The notes beneath the pieces are model-generated. The model had not been told where the DNA came from. It saw only the letters and a program-made list of their open reading frames with translations, and ran no database searches. A stretch of 6,471 bases of DNA from Campylobacteraceae bacterium (GTDB lineage Bacteria > Campylobacterota > Campylobacteria > Campylobacterales > Sulfurovaceae), in NCBI GenBank assembly GCA_027030605.1, contig JALVEV010000307.1, positions 1-6,471 on the forward strand, given 5' to 3'. The position numbers were made by a program, and so were the translations under genes. How positions within the stretch are numbered: position 1 is the first letter of the stretch; each line of letters opens with the position of its first letter. Positions 5,776 to 6,471 of the stretch are shown here, one piece after another.

Positions 5776-5793
5776 GTAAACTGTTTTTTTCAT
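5722..5793 (-). pseudogene. 23-codon mini-ORF, possible truncated 5' end of a gene
   Basis: An ATG at 5793 is preceded by AGAGGA four bases upstream, one of the best ribosome binding sites in the window. It opens MKKTVYILNILTLVG, like the start of a signal peptide, but stops after 23 codons inside the hairpin loop of the IS-like end. It may be the start of an exported-protein gene cut off by the element, or a small peptide gene. Removing the 70-base proposed element leaves an immediate stop, so a clean insertion into a still-intact gene is not supported. Confidence 0.3.
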
Positions 5794-5815
5794 TTTATCC
5801 TCTTTTTTACCAAAT

Positions 5816-6265
5816 TTATCTTTTAAATATAGCATCTATCATTTCCCTATCATAATCTAAAATCCACTCATTATATTTTTTGTAAAGTGCTTTCAAATTA
5901 TTAGGATGAGTAGAGATGACATCAACTCCTCTATCATCATAAAGATGCAATATAGAGTCATTTGATATGTTTATAAAATAGCAATCTCCATGAGGTATGA
6001 ACCTTTTATTGCGTATGGTAAAATCACTGTTAATACATGCTTCAAGAATAGCTTTATAATTAATATCTTTTTTAGATACTTTAACACTAAAGCGTTTTAA
6101 ACAATAGGATTTCTTTTCAAACCTATCATTATCTTTACTCTCTCGTACATCACTAAACTCTAACTCTCTCTCTTCTAAATTTTTAATTTGTTAGAGGTAA
6201 AAGTTATTTTTACCAATGGTTTTTCTTCCATCTGAGAATTGTTGATAGACCCCTAGACTATACTC
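5816..6265 (-). pseudogene. Broken DUF3885-family gene
   Basis: A minus-strand frame open from 6190 to the TAA at 5818-5816 encodes 124 residues with no ATG, GTG or TTG near its beginning. The C-terminal part reads like DUF3885: 'DINYKAIL', 'CYFINIS', then 'HLYDDRGVDVIST' and 'YNEWILDYDREMIDAIF', which fit the family's 'YDDRG-x-D' and 'W-I-L-D-Y-D-R' signatures. Upstream in the same frame, across an in-frame TAA (6193-6191), more protein-like sequence appears ('VYQQFSDGRKTIGKNNFYL') back to another TAA at 6268-6266. This suggests a longer gene with a nonsense mutation and a lost N-terminus. An alternative is a start at 6231 in another frame (MEEKPLVKITF...) joining this frame through a one-base deletion in the five-A run at 6180-6184, which could even be a sequencing error. 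DUF3885 has no known function. Confidence 0.65.
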
Positions 6266-6285
6266 TTAGATATATAATGTCACCC

Positions 6286-6471
6286 TTATTTTGTAAATGC
6301 CACACTCAAATACCCAACAACACGCTCTTTGTCTCCTGAGACATCAGCACTTGTTCTGTAGTCTAGGATTGTAGTTTTTAGATTATGCTCTTTTGCACTT
6401 TGAACCAATGCTTTTACACCCACAATTCCACACGCTTCACAACCTAAATTTAAGATGTCATTGTCTAGCTT
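6286..6471 (-). CDS. MEMO-family protein (AmmeMemoRadiSam system protein B-like), C-terminal part
   Basis: The last 61 codons of a minus-strand gene enter from the right edge and end at the TAA at 6288-6286. The sequence carries the C-terminal hallmarks of bacterial MEMO proteins: 'GCEACGIVGVKAL' followed by a helix, then 'LDYRTSADVSGDKERVVGYLSVAF', matching the family's 'C-G...Y-x-T-S-x-D-x-S-G-D...V-V-G-Y' pattern. MEMO is related in fold to extradiol dioxygenases, and in bacteria it usually occurs with an AMMECR1 protein and a radical SAM protein; the biochemical role is unsettled. Those partners, if present, lie beyond the window. The reading frame is intact to the edge and ends 18 bases before the degraded DUF3885 region. 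Confidence 0.85.
   Translation of the reverse strand, partial: KLDNDILNLGCEACGIVGVKALVQSAKEHNLKTTILDYRTSADVSGDKERVVGYLSVAFTK

Overview
This AT-rich window (roughly one third G+C by eye) looks like a chromosomal segment of a Campylobacterota-type bacterium, perhaps a Sulfurovum- or Sulfurimonas-like lineage. The suggestion rests on the low G+C, on extended -10 promoters (TGnTATAAT) without a clear -35 box, and on the character of the MEMO-family and YraN proteins. It is an inference, not a marker-based assignment.

Layout. Positions 1-2301 hold three minus-strand genes: yraN (1957-2301), then a 476-residue membrane/coiled-coil protein (444-1874), then a gene overlapping it by four bases that runs off the left edge (1-447). 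The last encodes a membrane-anchored protein with a von Willebrand A-like 'DKSD' motif. A very AT-rich divergent promoter region (about 2302-2447) separates yraN from a plus-strand gene (2448-3341) for a secreted PKD/Ig-like plus propeller-like protein. That gene converges on a minus-strand gene (3428-4360) for a TPR lipoprotein-like protein with a C-terminal membrane helix; two hairpins lie between the convergent genes. Upstream of the TPR gene on the same strand is a complete AAA-family ATPase of the AAA_14/DUF4143 type (4415-5575), with a perfect 19-bp dyad over its probable promoter (5607-5625).

The right end is degraded. On the minus strand it reads, in transcription order: the C-terminal end of a MEMO-family (AmmeMemoRadiSam system protein B-like) gene (6286-6471); a broken DUF3885-type gene (about 5816-6265) with no usable start and an in-frame stop; a 23-codon mini-ORF with a good ribosome binding site (5722-5793); and a hairpin resembling the right end of an IS200/IS605-family element, followed by TCAA (5706-5736).

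How the genes relate. The only strong coupling is the ATGA overlap between the 476-residue membrane protein and the VWA-like protein, which are probably translated together and may act as a membrane complex. I recognise no named function for this pair. The ATPase and TPR genes are co-directional with a 54-bp gap and may be co-transcribed. No RNA genes or CRISPR arrays were seen.
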